Shown here piece after piece: positions 35,761 to 47,400 of a stretch of 64,000 bases of DNA; within the stretch, counting starts at the first letter, position 1, and the number at the start of each line of letters is the position of its first letter. The notes under the pieces are model-generated. The model had not been told where the DNA came from and did no database searches. It saw only the letters and a list, made by a program, of their open reading frames with translations. This DNA is from Arion vulgaris (Eukaryota; Mollusca; Gastropoda; Stylommatophora; Arionidae), in NCBI GenBank assembly GCA_020796225.1, contig CM036755.1, positions 42,636,306 to 42,700,305 of the forward strand, in the 5' to 3' direction. The position numbers and the translations under genes were made by a program.

Positions 35761-36020
35761 TCAAACAAAAAATGAAGAGATAATACTGGAACCAGACAAG
35801 AAGCAAAACAGGTAACATGATGTGGCATTCACTTTGGTCAGCATCCACCTTCCAGGACAGCAAAGGGGTAATTAAATATATTTTCTATACCTTAGTATTC
35901 ACACATATAAGATGAGTGAGTAAAAAGTCTAAACATACTTTGACAAATTATTAAAGTCCCCAGTTTGCTATACATTATTTTTTATAGAAGTTATTTCAGC
36001 TTCAGTGCTTAGTTACATAC
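35761..36020. other. intron sequence, nothing recognised
   Basis: Short AT-rich stretch between the degenerate LINE and the EH1 exon. Confidence 0.5.
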
Positions 36021-36144
36021 CTGAATTTAAGGCATCCATTTTTATAGGTATGCCTGCCTGTGCTAAAGCAACAAATTTCAATGCAATATAAAACTGACTT
36101 CTGCCAAAGTGACCCAAGCGCTTGGCTCCACATAATTCTGTTAT
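36021..36144 (-). CDS. REPS: REPS-like exon, second half of EH domain 1
   Basis: The exon runs from a TTTTTCTCTAG acceptor to an AATTCAG/GTATGT donor. It encodes [20 protein letters not shown] followed by [21 protein letters not shown]. The [26 protein letters not shown] sequence is the most conserved part of REPS EH1, covering the second helix-loop-helix and the start of the linker. It joins in phase 0 to the first coding exon. Confidence 0.95.
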
Positions 36145-37797
36145 CTAGAGAAAAAACAATGCAGCAATAGATTTATGTGTCTGAAGTGTGTAACCCTTCT
36201 TATGATATAATATATTCAACCATAGATCAAAGTCTTTTCTATTATAATAGTATACAATAACAATAATTTCATGAACACAACAAACATACTTTATTCTTTT
36301 CTATTTACCAAGATCATTTTCATGACTTTCCAAGTACCATAATTTTCAATTTTAGTTTTTCTTCATGAGTTTTGTTGGTCTTCCTTGTTTCTTTTTCTGC
36401 AGATTCAAAACATTACTGGCCTTGTTATACCTTTAGCTGATCTTTTTTAGCAGACCAAACTGACAAACATGTATGGTCAAAATAACTTTCTTGAATTTAT
36501 TAACCTTTTAAATGCACAAACAAAATTAAGCTGTAGTTTTCTTATTTGTTAGTAGATTTTGAAAATTATACCCCATTTTGCTGATAAGTGACTCAACTAT
36601 TATAAAGAACTATTATAAAGAGTCAGATTAGTTAAATTCTATGATGCTCTGAGCTGTTCCTAGTAGTTAATATGTGTCCTATTCAACATCAACATCTTTT
36701 CTTCAGCTCTTATTACAATGCTGTTTTTTTGCTGTTCTTTCTATCAGTTCATCATTTGGGACCTTGTCATATAATACCAATCCTTTATTCTGTACAAGCA
36801 GTCATTTGTGAAAGTCTGTATTTTGATGACAGTCATCTCCAACATCTCAGAGATGCATATGAAGAATGAATTGACAGTTGAGTTAAAGACTCTTAGCTTA
36901 GTGGCTGACCTTGATACATATGATATACACACTTTCATGCATCCCTGCTGACTCATACCATGTTTCATGACAAATTTGTATATTTCAGAATCATACCATA
37001 GTTAATGCTGTGCTGAAGAAACCTTAGTATGTCAGCCCTATCCAGACCAAATGTTAAAACAATAGGTGCTTTTCTTAGTTAGCATGTTTACTTAATACCT
37101 GTATGTTCAGGAGAATATATCTACATAGACCAGTGATACCCAAAATTGTTCATGCCATAGTCCCCTAGCACCTTTAAGCTCAACTAAATCGCCTACCCAC
37201 TGTGAAAAAAATATCAAAGACAAAGTAACACACAACAAATCCATAAAATAACACTTATCATTGAGTTCATTTTACTGAGCATGATATAATGAGATACTAT
37301 CATTGACACTACTTCATCAAGAGTCTTTGGTGTCAGATGTCGCAACTTCACTGTTTAATGTATTCTTAATACGATGGAAGCACATGGTGAAGTGAAATTA
37401 ACTTTCCAAGGTCTGGTGCAAAATCGATTAGCACTAGTCTTATATCACCACGATCAATAATTTGGAGTTGATTTCTTTGAGACTACAAAACAGTGTTCCA
37501 CCAAATATCGTGGGGATAACAGGTTGGAAATATAACAAAGCGTTTTTTAAACCATTGCCCATACTGCAGGGTATCGATTAAAAATTTCCTTCTGTAAACA
37601 AAATTGATGGTAAAATTCTTGAACTGTTTTCAGTTCTATCATTTTTTAACCCAGTTAGTTCTTCCTCCACTGCTTGACCACAGCCTTGCTATAGCCCGCC
37701 GCACAACTCCAGGTATTCCCTGACCTAGATAAGAAAAGGGGGCTGACTATATTCTTTAGATCTCTTTTAAGAAATCCATTACTGTACAGACAGACAT
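36145..37797. other. intron with a possible TTAA MITE remnant
   Basis: 36630-36675 repeats the right end of the MITE at 12760-12971 in diverged form (AAATTCTATGATGCTCTGAG, TAGTAGTTAATATG). The stretch 37130-37700 contains CAGTGATACCCAAAATTGTT, which resembles a hAT end, but I could not find a partner end. Nothing else was recognised. Confidence 0.4.
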
Positions 37798-38295
37798 TTA
37801 ATGACAAACATCGTAAATGGATTATAGATAATAATAAACTTGAGATATGGTCATAAAAAGAATTTTATTTAATCAAATGATCATGGTTTTATTCATATTT
37901 GGTTTTATTCATATTTAATACAGCTTTAAGAAAATTCAATGTAGAAGCTCAAAATGATTAACAAAGTATTGCAGAACAACAGTTGCATTATAATGTAATA
38001 CATAGCTGTATAATAAGGTACAATATACATTTCTAACAGCAACAGAAGTTGCTTTAACTGTAGCACACTTTGTTGTTCTTTTATATATGTCCATCTTACT
38101 TAGATCATTGATATGTAATGATAAATATTGTAAACAATTGACTATAAACAATTACTTGCTAGTGAAGTTTGAAGTACCTTTCAAGTTTATACATTTTATG
38201 GACATTTGAAGCACATACAGCAAATTATATCAGATGAACTGAAAACAAAACGTCAGTCATGCAAACATTGCAAATTAGCTTACACATATTGTTTC

Positions 38296-40424
38296 TTAAA
38301 GTTTGCCTTGAGATTTTGATGTGTAAACTGAAGGTTGTTGCAAAGTGTTAATTGATGAAACTTTATGTGAAAATTTGGCCAATTTTTTCTTGTTAGAAGA
38401 ACTGACTGTTTTATCATTATGCATTTTTCTGTAATTGTTTAATAATACATTAGACAGTAGGGATAATGCTTTTGAAATAATGCTTGCCTTTGGACATCCA
38501 TTAGCACACATACCACTAAATTCATCAACACAATGTTTCACAATACTACATGTAACAATATGGATAAGGAGCTTCTTATGCTGTTTACAAGCCAGAAATT
38601 TTGCTTCTAATTATGGTGATATGAGCCTCTGCATAGCAGCATATGACACAAATGTCAACAGTGTAATCAGTTTAGATGGGTATTTTAGCCTCCTCTATCC
38701 AGTAATTGAATGTAGTCAGTTGCAATCTCTGGCTGAACATCAACTGTCAGTGTTTTCTCCATTTGTAGCAAGGCCTTACATGAAATGCACGGAGTTTTCC
38801 TACTGATCTTACTGGAGACATATCCAGCAATATATACTAATGATTCCTCTGTACCTTCTACACAAAGCAACTCACAATCATTAGGATCAATGTGGAAAAC
38901 ACTTTGTCTACATCAGACTGGATGCTATCTTCAAAAACACTATCACATTCATCACCCTCATGACTCATAGCTTCAGCAAAGTTACGAATTGAAAATGACC
39001 ATAGACAGATGATGTGAGACACAATAGGAGTAAATCTTCAATTTCTTTCTGTTTCCCAAAATTTGTTTCACTGATACTAGATAATTAGAACCAGACAATT
39101 GACGATATTCACCAAAGCGGGCTTCTAAGTTATCAGTTTGTAATTTTCCCAAAAGTATGAATTCTACATTGAAAGTAGAAAAGGAATACTCAGCCAGTTC
39201 AATCATAACAGTTACAGAATGCAGTAAAGCAGAATATGTTTCTCTGGTTAGTTTCCCAATGGAAGTAGGCAACTTGCCCCATTCAGTCAACCACACAACA
39301 AAATTTTTCAAATAAAGAAACAATTCGCTGTTAATTGAAGTTAGTGGATTAGTAAAATTATTACGGCTATTCCTTCCTGCTAATTTACCTTAACATTCAT
39401 AATGTGCCACCATCTCCAAATGACCTCAATGAAATCTGCTGTTTCTTGACTTCCTAGGAACCTCAAAGCTGCAATATTGTACTCACTGAAAATTGCAAGA
39501 GCTAGTGAAACTTTCTGCCTCTATACTTGAGGGGCAAAGGGCTTACTAGTTAAAGTTGGTGCCAACTTCACAATACTCAGACGCTCATTTTGATACAGTT
39601 TTTCAAATGTGAAAAAGAAGCACTTGCTACTTGGCTAGAATTAGTACAATTTGAGATTGATGTTTTATTCAGAAGTAACTCGGGTTTTATGGGATATGAT
39701 AATGTCTGCTCTGCATCTTTCTGGTTCAGCCAATTTCTCCACAGACATTTCCCAAAAGATGCACTGAGTCATACAATAAAAAGATTTTGTTACCAGCAAT
39801 TCCAGGATTTTCTATATATGTACTGTTGTTTTTAGAAGTTATTATAAACTTTACGGTTAACTGAGTTGTTGTCTGCAAGTACTGCCAGAACTGTGAAACC
39901 GCATTTTTGTACACTGTTGATGATCTGAAGCAATTTTGTGCCAAGATCCTCTGATGTCATCCTGTACATAGGCGACAGCTCGACAACTTCTCGATAACTT
40001 CCAAACACTGAGGAAATCAGAAAGCCTGTACTGTTGTTGCTGATTGTATAGAGTTTTCAGCCCTACCAAGTAACCTACCACCTGAGTATGTTACAGCTGA
40101 TTTGATATGAATTTCATCCATTTGTACTGCCACAATCTTTTCCAACTCAGAAAGTCTGCACTCTTTAAATTCCGAGGAAGTTCATGTTTAATTCCACATT
40201 TATCTATAAATGTATCAGACAATATAATGTCACATGGATGAAAATGTTATGACACACAACACTTGATTTAACTGGTGACCAGTCTTTTCGTGGGAATGCA
40301 TTTCTTCCATCTGTCTCTCCTATCAGAATTTGATGGGAATTTAAAAACACTCACATATTCTTTAGTCGAGTCGTAGTTCGATTTACATCCAGGAACACAC
40401 TACTTTTTGCCCATTTTAAGATGA
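38296..40424 (-). pseudogene. P-element-type THAP transposase, broken
   Basis: At about 40424-40190 a THAP zinc finger reads MGKK, stop, CVPGCKSNYD, VFKFPSNSDRRDRWKKCIP and, after a stop, HFHPCDI, giving the C2CH pattern with the F-P and R-W core. At 40130-39840 an RNase H-like core reads QMDEIHIKSAVTYSGG (first acidic residue), LSPMYRM, then VLADNNSVNRKVY (second). At 39323-38982 comes LLGKLQTDNLEARFGEYRQL then SGSNYLVSVKQIL, a hallmark of P-element/THAP9 proteins, and at 38870-38685 EESLVYIAGYVSSKI with CISCK. The tail ends at 38296. Stops and frameshifts break it. Confidence 0.85.
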
Positions 40425-40782
40425 AAACAATATGCACAAATTCAATTTAACACTCTGCAATATCAGTAATCCAAATATTTGTTGTAGATAAATATACAAG
40501 GACTCAAAATCGTGTAAAATAAGAAGACACGCTGACGTTCTATCGCATCGACACACACAAATGTCAGACCACTTTAGTTCGATTTATATCCAGAAACACA
40601 GCACTTTTTGCCCATTTTAAGATGAAAAAAATATTGCACAAATTCAATTTAACACTCTGCAATATCAGTAATCCAAATATTTGTTGTAGATAAATATACA
40701 AGGACTCAAAATTGTGTAAAATAAGAAGACACGCTGACGTTTCTATCGCTATCGACACACACAAAATGTCAAACCACTTTAC
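40374..40782. repeat. 201-bp direct duplication over the P-element 5' end
   Basis: Two copies start at TAGTTCGATTTACATCCAGG (40374) and TAGTTCGATTTATATCCAGA (40575). They share TTTTTGCCCATTTTAAGATG and everything up to GACACACACAAA. Each contains the P-element ATG (minus strand). The inner copy reads MGKK-stop-CVPGC, the outer MGKKCCVSGY, so the two starts have diverged. Confidence 0.93.
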
Positions 40783-40930
40783 GGAAGAGATAATTAGAGC
40801 GCGAAGGCCTTATACTGGAGCCTGGCTATGGCTTGACTGTGAACTTCTTCAGTGTCTGAAAATGGATTTATCACCCAGTATGGGATTTCTATCAAAAGAA
40901 TATCGGTAAATTGCTGACATATCTTTACGC

Positions 40931-41340
40931 AGCATACCTAATCATCATCATCATCAGGTGCAGGATGGTATAGGCGATACTGGATCTCCACAAATCTCTG
41001 TCTCTGGTGTTTGCTATCATCTCAGACGTTCTTCCATGCCATGATGTCAGGCTATCCAAAATTTTCTCTGTGTCTTCCTCTGTTTCCTAAACCTCCCTTT
41101 CTCATCACATGCCCAAAAAATGATGACTACCTCTTTTTTATATTGATGATAAGCTTTATCTGTGTCTTGATCTCATTCAGCACCTTCACATTAGTCCTTT
41201 TAGCAGTCCATGGGATTCTCATCATTTCTCTGTAAAACCATATCTCTGAGGCCCTCAGAGATTTTCGATCTGTTTGTTTATTCTCCATGAGTTGCATCCA
41301 TATGTCAGTATTGGACAGGTTATATGTAGCACTGTATTAA
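40931..41340 (-). pseudogene. LINE C-terminal fragment
   Basis: At its low end is (CAT)n/ATGATG, an RTE-like TGA-type tail (40940-40960). The minus-strand frame contains PILTYGCNSWRINKQIEKIS and other C-terminal RT pieces, broken by stops. The words CCATGATGTCAGGC are shared with the LINE fragment at 21470-21490. Confidence 0.6.
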
Positions 41341-41905
41341 AATACATTTAGACAACAACAAACAACATTACTGCAGATATCAGACAGTTTCAAATGAATC
41401 GAATGAAAGGACCATTACTTCATTACTACAAATGAGACAAAAGTACTCAACTGATTACAAATCAAAGCAATCATATATTTATGATACATTACATTAACTT
41501 GATACCGGCCTAATAACTAAATTTCGCCATCTTCTTGACTAAATTGACTGACTGGACGAGACCTTGGAAAGTTGGCTTTGGGTCTGTCCGCACGGGGTCA
41601 ATAAAACTGCTAATAATTCACTAACATAAAAAATAATGATTACTTATGATTAACACATAATAAATAAATAATAATTATATTATCGATCACAAATTATAAA
41701 GTATTGGTTAATAAATAAGTTATTTTAGTTATCATATGAATTATGAATGATTTTATATCATCGTATATTATATTTCTCTTTCTTCCTTTTAAAATTTTTG
41801 CTCAGAATTTATCAGTTTTTCTGTTTGGTTTTACAGCTCTTCCTAATATCTAATAAATTCCAAATATCAACAATAACACGTTTGTGGTGATAAAGTGTTT
41901 CCTAC
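41341..41905. other. intron sequence, nothing recognised
   Basis: AT-rich first intron of the REPS-like gene. Nothing was recognised apart from a GACCTTGGAAAGTTGGC stretch of higher GC. Confidence 0.5.
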
Positions 41906-42055
41906 CTGTTTCAAAACATCGGGACTCAAGCCAGACGACAAAAATAATTCCGATGCTTGAGGTCCACTAATTTTTCCACTTCCTTCAGTATCACAAGATT
42001 GAAATAATTCTGCATAATACTGTTGTTCCCGCACACCAAGCTTTAATCTCTCCAT
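41906..42055 (-). CDS. REPS: REPS-like first coding exon, start of EH domain 1
   Basis: The start ATG at 42055 gives MERLKLGVREQQYYAELFQS, then CDTEGSGKISGPQASELFLS and SGLSPDVLKQ, with a donor GTAGGA right after KQ. This is the first half of an EH domain: the YYxxLFxxCD-type helix and a degraded EF loop (DTEGSGKIS) that lacks a full set of calcium ligands. It matches vertebrate REPS1 in length and start position, so the start is well supported. Total exon 50 codons, phase 0. Confidence 0.93.
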
Positions 42056-42732
42056 AGCTCTGATCAGCTGGACGCGTCACAAAGGTAACAAATGATGATT
42101 AACAATACATGTGCAACTAATAAATAGATATGTCCATGATCGACATCGTCGAACATACAAAATTTATGTGTTTAGGGTGTAATTCAGTCAGTCCTCCATC
42201 TTTATTTATGAGCAGAAAGCTAATATTAGTAAAAGTGCTCTGTTTCGTATTCAATTCTAATTACATAGTTTTCGTTATTTTAATGTAAATAGCGGTTCAC
42301 CGAGTTACTTTAGCCTTAAGCTAAAATATTTTCAAGTATTTTATTGCTAATTGCAGACTGATATAATAACAAAATTGAAGAGGACTAGTGATGAGTGTTT
42401 GTTACTCAGAGTATAAGTAACTATTCGTTACTTTGCAACACATACTCGTTACTTTTTCTCTTTATTTTTATTTCAACCCTGTATGAAGCATAAGCCCTCA
42501 ACCACAGCCAACTCTAGATAACTATGCTAGAGCCTGGCTGTGCCTCAACCTACTCATTCCAAGTCTTCTATTCTTTAGCAATCTCTTACAGCTTCTTCAA
42601 TCTCTTCAGTATATCGTTAATCTCTGCCCACATCTCTTATCCATGTATTAGTTCTAGTCTTCCTCTTTTCGCTTTTCCTGCGGACACCAGTAAAGTCTTT
42701 TTATATTCCCTCGGGTTTTTTAAAGTTGTGTC
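42056..42732. other. 5' flank of the REPS-like gene
   Basis: The sequence just upstream of the ATG (GCGTCCAGCTGATCAGAGCT in gene sense) is GC-richer than the rest and could be 5' UTR or a spliced leader exon border (CCAG and TCAG are both possible acceptors). No TATA box or initiator could be placed with confidence. The rest is AT-rich. Confidence 0.35.
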
Positions 42733-42784
42733 CTATCCGGTGCTTGGTCTTTTCCCCTCATTGTTCATTTGGGATCTGTCTCGT

Positions 42785-42825
<41 letters not shown>

Positions 42826-44330
42826 CTCCCTCTCGCATGTAGCACTCCTGGCGCGTAAGGCAGTAACAAATGCACACCATTCTTCTCTATTCTTGCCCGT
42901 CCTCTGTATTGTGTTCCAGCTGTGATTCATTTCTTTCAGTTCTTGTTCTACTGTTCTCCTCCAGGTCGTTTTGGATTTTTCACGTTTTCGTTTACTCTCT
43001 GTTGTCCATCTCAGTGCAGTTTTTGCGACAGAACTAGTCTCCATGCGTATCACATGTTCGATCAATCTCCAGCGTCTCTTTTGGATAATGGTGTTCATAT
43101 TCTTTTGTTGACACTGAGCTAGAAGTGTTTAGTTGGAGATAGTATTTGGCCAGAACACGCGTAAGATCTTTTCACAGACAAGTTATATGAAAGGAGTGGA
43201 GTTTGGACATATATTATTCTGTCATTATCATTCTGATCCGTATAGTAAAGTTGATAGCACAAAGCTGCGGTATATATTGACGTCACGGCACTCCAGGCAG
43301 ACCCATAGGTGCTCAGTCTCCCCAACATATTTCAAAGGTGTGCATACTGATGGTTCCTGTGACTCGCTGGTTAAACATACTTCTCTCATGCCCCGAAGCA
43401 TCCAGCTCTACTCGTACAACGTGTAATTCCAAACTCTCTAAATCGCTCTATTGACAAACTCGTCAATAATCGATGCTTTCGATGCAAAGCATGTCCGCTC
43501 TCTCGTTGCGCGAACGCTCACATGACGACCACAGTAGATCCATGTGAGTCTCTGGAGGCTAGAAACCTCTATAGACGACATCTGCTCATTCCGTAACCTG
43601 CCATTCTGTATCATTGGTATATATTAACCTTGGTTCTAATGCTGTTGGACTGATTTCCAGATCGTATGAAGGGTCATGAATGCACTTCGTACCTTACTCA
43701 GTTGGCCTAAAACGGGAGATTTAGCTCCTCCGTCTTGATTGATAACACTTCCAAGATATGTGAATCCAGTTGTATTTGTAAGGATTTTATTTTCTAGATT
43801 TACTGATGCTGGGGTGACGCTGTTCAGTCATTATTTATGTTTTCTTCTGACTAATTTTCAACCCAACCGTCTGGTTAATGTGGCTAGTCATTTCCTGGAT
43901 ATCTTTATGTGTGTGAGATAGAAGTGAGATGTCATCAACAAAATCTAGGTCTTTCAGGGTGGCTGTAAGAGTCCATTTGAAACCTCTTGACTTATCTTCA
44001 GTTATTTTACACATAACCCAAGTTATGCCAATGATGAATAGTAAGGCTGACATTACATATTCTTGACGAATGCCTGTTTTGACTTCAAACTTCAGCTCGA
44101 AAGTTTGAATAGTGCACGTGAATTTGCTGTAGCAGTTTTTCATGATGTTTATAAAACACCGTGCAGTCTCATCTATTTTGCAATTCCATACTATCTTAGT
44201 ATACGCTAAAGATATTCGCTGTGTATGCATTGTGTATGCTTTTCTGAAGTCAATAAAGTTGTGATAGAGCGGGGCTGTCAAACGCGGTACCGTGGGCGTC
44301 ATGTCCCTCTCCTCCCCGTATTGCAATTTC
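42733..44330 (-). mobile_element. LINE, RT domain to C-terminus, 5' end lost in damaged sequence
   Basis: The minus strand reads FIDFRKAYTMHTQRISLAY, then VKTGIRQEYVMSALLFIIGI (RQGCxxSPLLF motif, partly degraded), DLDFVDDISLLSHTHKDIQE (the catalytic FADD as FVDD), VGLKISQKKT, FTYLGSVINQDGGAKSP (about 43760) and RRWRLIEHVIRMETSSVA with ALRW near the C-terminus (about 43080). The order is that of endonuclease-type LINEs with a C-terminal RWxWIGHVLRM region. Frameshifts separate the pieces. The endonuclease end would lie in the smeared region above 44440. Confidence 0.85.
42790..42835. repeat. CT microsatellite
   Basis: A (TC)n run of about 17 units followed by TCGCTCTCCCTCTCGC. It lies just beyond the LINE C-terminal frame and may be the element's simple 3' tail. 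Confidence 0.9.
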
Positions 44331-44439
44331 TGGTCTGGCCGGCTGTTACTCTACCGGTTTTAATGATAATAATAATTTTAAGGAAACAAAATCATTTCTG
44401 AATAACAGATTATTACATTGGGGGGTCACAGCACTCTGC

Positions 44440-47400
44440 AAAAAAATTTTTTTCCATAGGTAACCCTAAAACCCTTTTTAAAAATTTTTTTTTTCAAGTT
44501 TTTTTTAAAAAAAAAGGAAAAAAGAGGTTTAAATAGCCTTTTTTGAGGTTTTTTAAACCCATTTTTTTGGTTTAAATTTTAAAAATTTTTTTAATTTTGA
44601 TTTTCAGAAATATGAACCATTTTTTTAATTTTTTTTTAAAAAAAAGGGAAAAATCAACAAAATTTTTTTTTTAATAGTGATTTTTTTTTTGGGAATTAAA
44701 AAAAGGGTTTTGGTTTTTATAAAAATTATTTTTTAAAAAAAACATTTAAGACGCTTTTTTTTAAAAAAGCTTTTTTTTTTTTAAAAAAAGGAATTAAAAA
44801 TTAAACCAAAAAAAAAAACCAAAATTTTTTTCCCTTTTTTCCCAAAAAAAGAAATAAAAAAAACTTTTTTTTCTAATTTATTTTGATATGCCCGAAAGGA
44901 TTTTTTTTGGGGAATTAAATTAAAAAAAATTTTCAAAATTACATTTCTTTTGGGCCCCAAAAATTTTTAAAAAAATTTTTTGGGGTTTTTGATAGGGGGG
45001 AAAATTGGGGGAATTTTAACGCGCCCCGGGGGAAAAACCCCCCCAAATATGAAATTTTTAAAAAAACTTTTGGGAAAAAGGTGAAAAAAAAAAAAACGGA
45101 AAAAACCCTTTCGAACTTAGCTGTCCCAAACCGGTAGAAAGGGGGTGAGAAATTTACAGCCGGTGAATAAAATTTAAAATTTAAAGAAAAAAAAATTTTA
45201 AAAAAAAACCCCCAATTTTTTTGTAAACCCGGGCCAAAAATGGATAAAGAAACGGGTCAGGAAAAAAATTTTGGAAAAGGGGCCGGCGTTGAAAAAAAAA
45301 AAAGGGGTTTTAATAAATTTAAAAAAACAACAAAATTAAATATTCCCATAAAAAATTCCAAAAGGGAGAAAAAAATAATTTTTCCAAAACAAGGATCCGC
45401 TACAAAAAAAAATTAGATTTGGAAAAAAGAAAGCTTTTATAATAAAGGGGGTCTGTCAAATGTTAAAAATAAAAATTTTTTTTTGGAAAAATTTTTAAAA
45501 AAATTTTCAATTTTTTTGAATTATTTATTTTTTAATGTTTAAAAAAAAATTTTTGACTTTTTTTTTGGGGATTTTGACTAAATTTTTTTAATTTGAAAAA
45601 ATTTAATTTTTGAAAAACCCAATATATTAATGCTGAAACCGGGGTTTTTTTTTAATTTGCGGGGGTGGACCTAAAATTCATTAATTTTAAAAAAATTTTT
45701 ATAAATCTTTAAGGGTTCCCCCCGTTCCCCCTTTGTTTTTTTTTTGGGGGGGCCTAAATTTTTAAATATTTTTTGTTATTTTTTTTTTAAAAAAAAAAAA
45801 AGAACTTTTTTTCCCCGGTTTTTTTTTCTTTTCCCATGCGAAAAAGGGATACCCTTTTGCAAAAAAAAAATTTTTTTATTTTTTCGGTTTTTCCTTTTTT
45901 TTTTAAAGTCTTTTTTTTAAATCCTTTTTTGGGACCTTTCCTTTGTTTCTTAGTTTTTTTTTCCCATTTATTTTTTTGGGTTTTTTTTTTTTTCTTACCT
46001 TTTTTTTTTTTCCCCATTTTTATTAACATTTATTTTATAAACATTCTTTATAATATTTTTTTTCTTTTAGTGGGGTTTTTTTTTTAAAAAAAACCAGTTG
46101 CCCGGGGGAGACCCGGGGCCCCCCAATAAAAGAATTTTTAAATTTTTTGGGTCATAAATTTGGTGTTTTTAAAATTTGATTTTTTAAAAATAAAATTTAA
46201 TTTTTCTATTTTTCGGGTTAAAAATTAAAGGAATAGGTGGGAAATTGGGGGTTTAAACAAAAAACTTTAAAAAAAATTATTTAAAAAAGAAGGCGCCCAA
46301 AAACCCGGGGGAAAATTTGCTGGGGGAAAACCCTTTCCCATGGGGAATTTTTTCCCCAACGACCCCCTTCCCCGGACCCCCGTTGGGAAAAAAAAATTTT
46401 TTTTTTCCCCCCCCCCTTTTTTATTTTTCCCCTTTTTTTTGTTTGGGGGCCCCCTCCATGTTTGGGTTTACGTTTGATCGGGACTTATTTTGGGGGGATC
46501 TCCAACCCCCTTAAACCACTCCGGCGCTTTTTTTCCCTTTTCTTTGGCCCCCCAAACTTAAATAGTAGTCGGGAACCTTTAAATTTTTTGGGTTTTTGAA
46601 AAAGGGGGGGATTACCCCCCAATATTCTCCAGCATTCCGTTTTCCTTGCAGCCACTTTTGTCCGTTTTTGCCTTTTGTTTCCCTCAAAATTGAAGCCCGC
46701 TTTACAGTTGTTTTTGGATCACCTTTTTATTCCCAAAATTTTGGGGGAGGGGTTTTTTTTTTATTTTTTTAAATTTCAATTTATGTTTTTTTTTATTTTA
46801 GCCCAAATTTACCAATTCTCCATTTTTTGGGGTACCCTTAGTGATAAAGGGGGATATTATTAAAATTTATTTTAATTTTTTATTTTTAATCCCCTTTGCT
46901 TTTTTCCCCTTTTTAAACCCCCTAAAAAAATTTAATAAAGGGTGAAAAACAACCCCACCCGTTTTTAAATTTAAAAAAATTTAAAAAAAGGGCCCCCCCA
47001 AAAAAATTTTTTCACAGGGTTTTTATAAAAGGGGGTTTTTGAGCATAAAAACCTTTTTAAAATCACGGGGAAAATTTTTTGTTCAAAAAATTTTTAAAAA
47101 AAGGCCCTTTAAAGCGGGCCCCCCAAAACCCCTTTTTTTCCTTTCCCGTTTTCATCCCCCCCCGGGAAATTCCCCCAAAGATTTTTTTAAAATTTATCAA
47201 AAACCCCCGACTTTTAAATGGCAACCCCCTTTTTTTAGCTCTTTTTATGACGGTATTATTTTTCCAAAGGAAAAAAAGGGGAATTTTTGCAAGGGGTTTT
47301 TTTAAAATTCCAATATTCCCTTTTCCCTTTTTCTTTTTAAAAACCCTTAAAATTCTGTAAATGAATTTAACCCCGGGGTTTTGGGGAAACCCAATGTTGT

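Larger units (their letters stand above)
37798..40782 (-). mobile_element. P-element/THAP9-like DNA transposon
   Basis: The element encodes a broken THAP-domain transposase on the minus strand. Its low-coordinate end begins TTAATGACAAACATCGTAAA and recurs at 26190. Its high-coordinate end has a 201-bp direct duplication over the promoter and first codons (40374-40782). I could not identify matching terminal inverted repeats or an 8-bp target duplication, so the borders are estimates from the repeated parts. Confidence 0.7.

Noticed and set aside
37137..37200. hAT-like end CAGTGATACCCAAAATTGTT
   Set aside because: No inverted partner end or 8-bp target duplication could be found.
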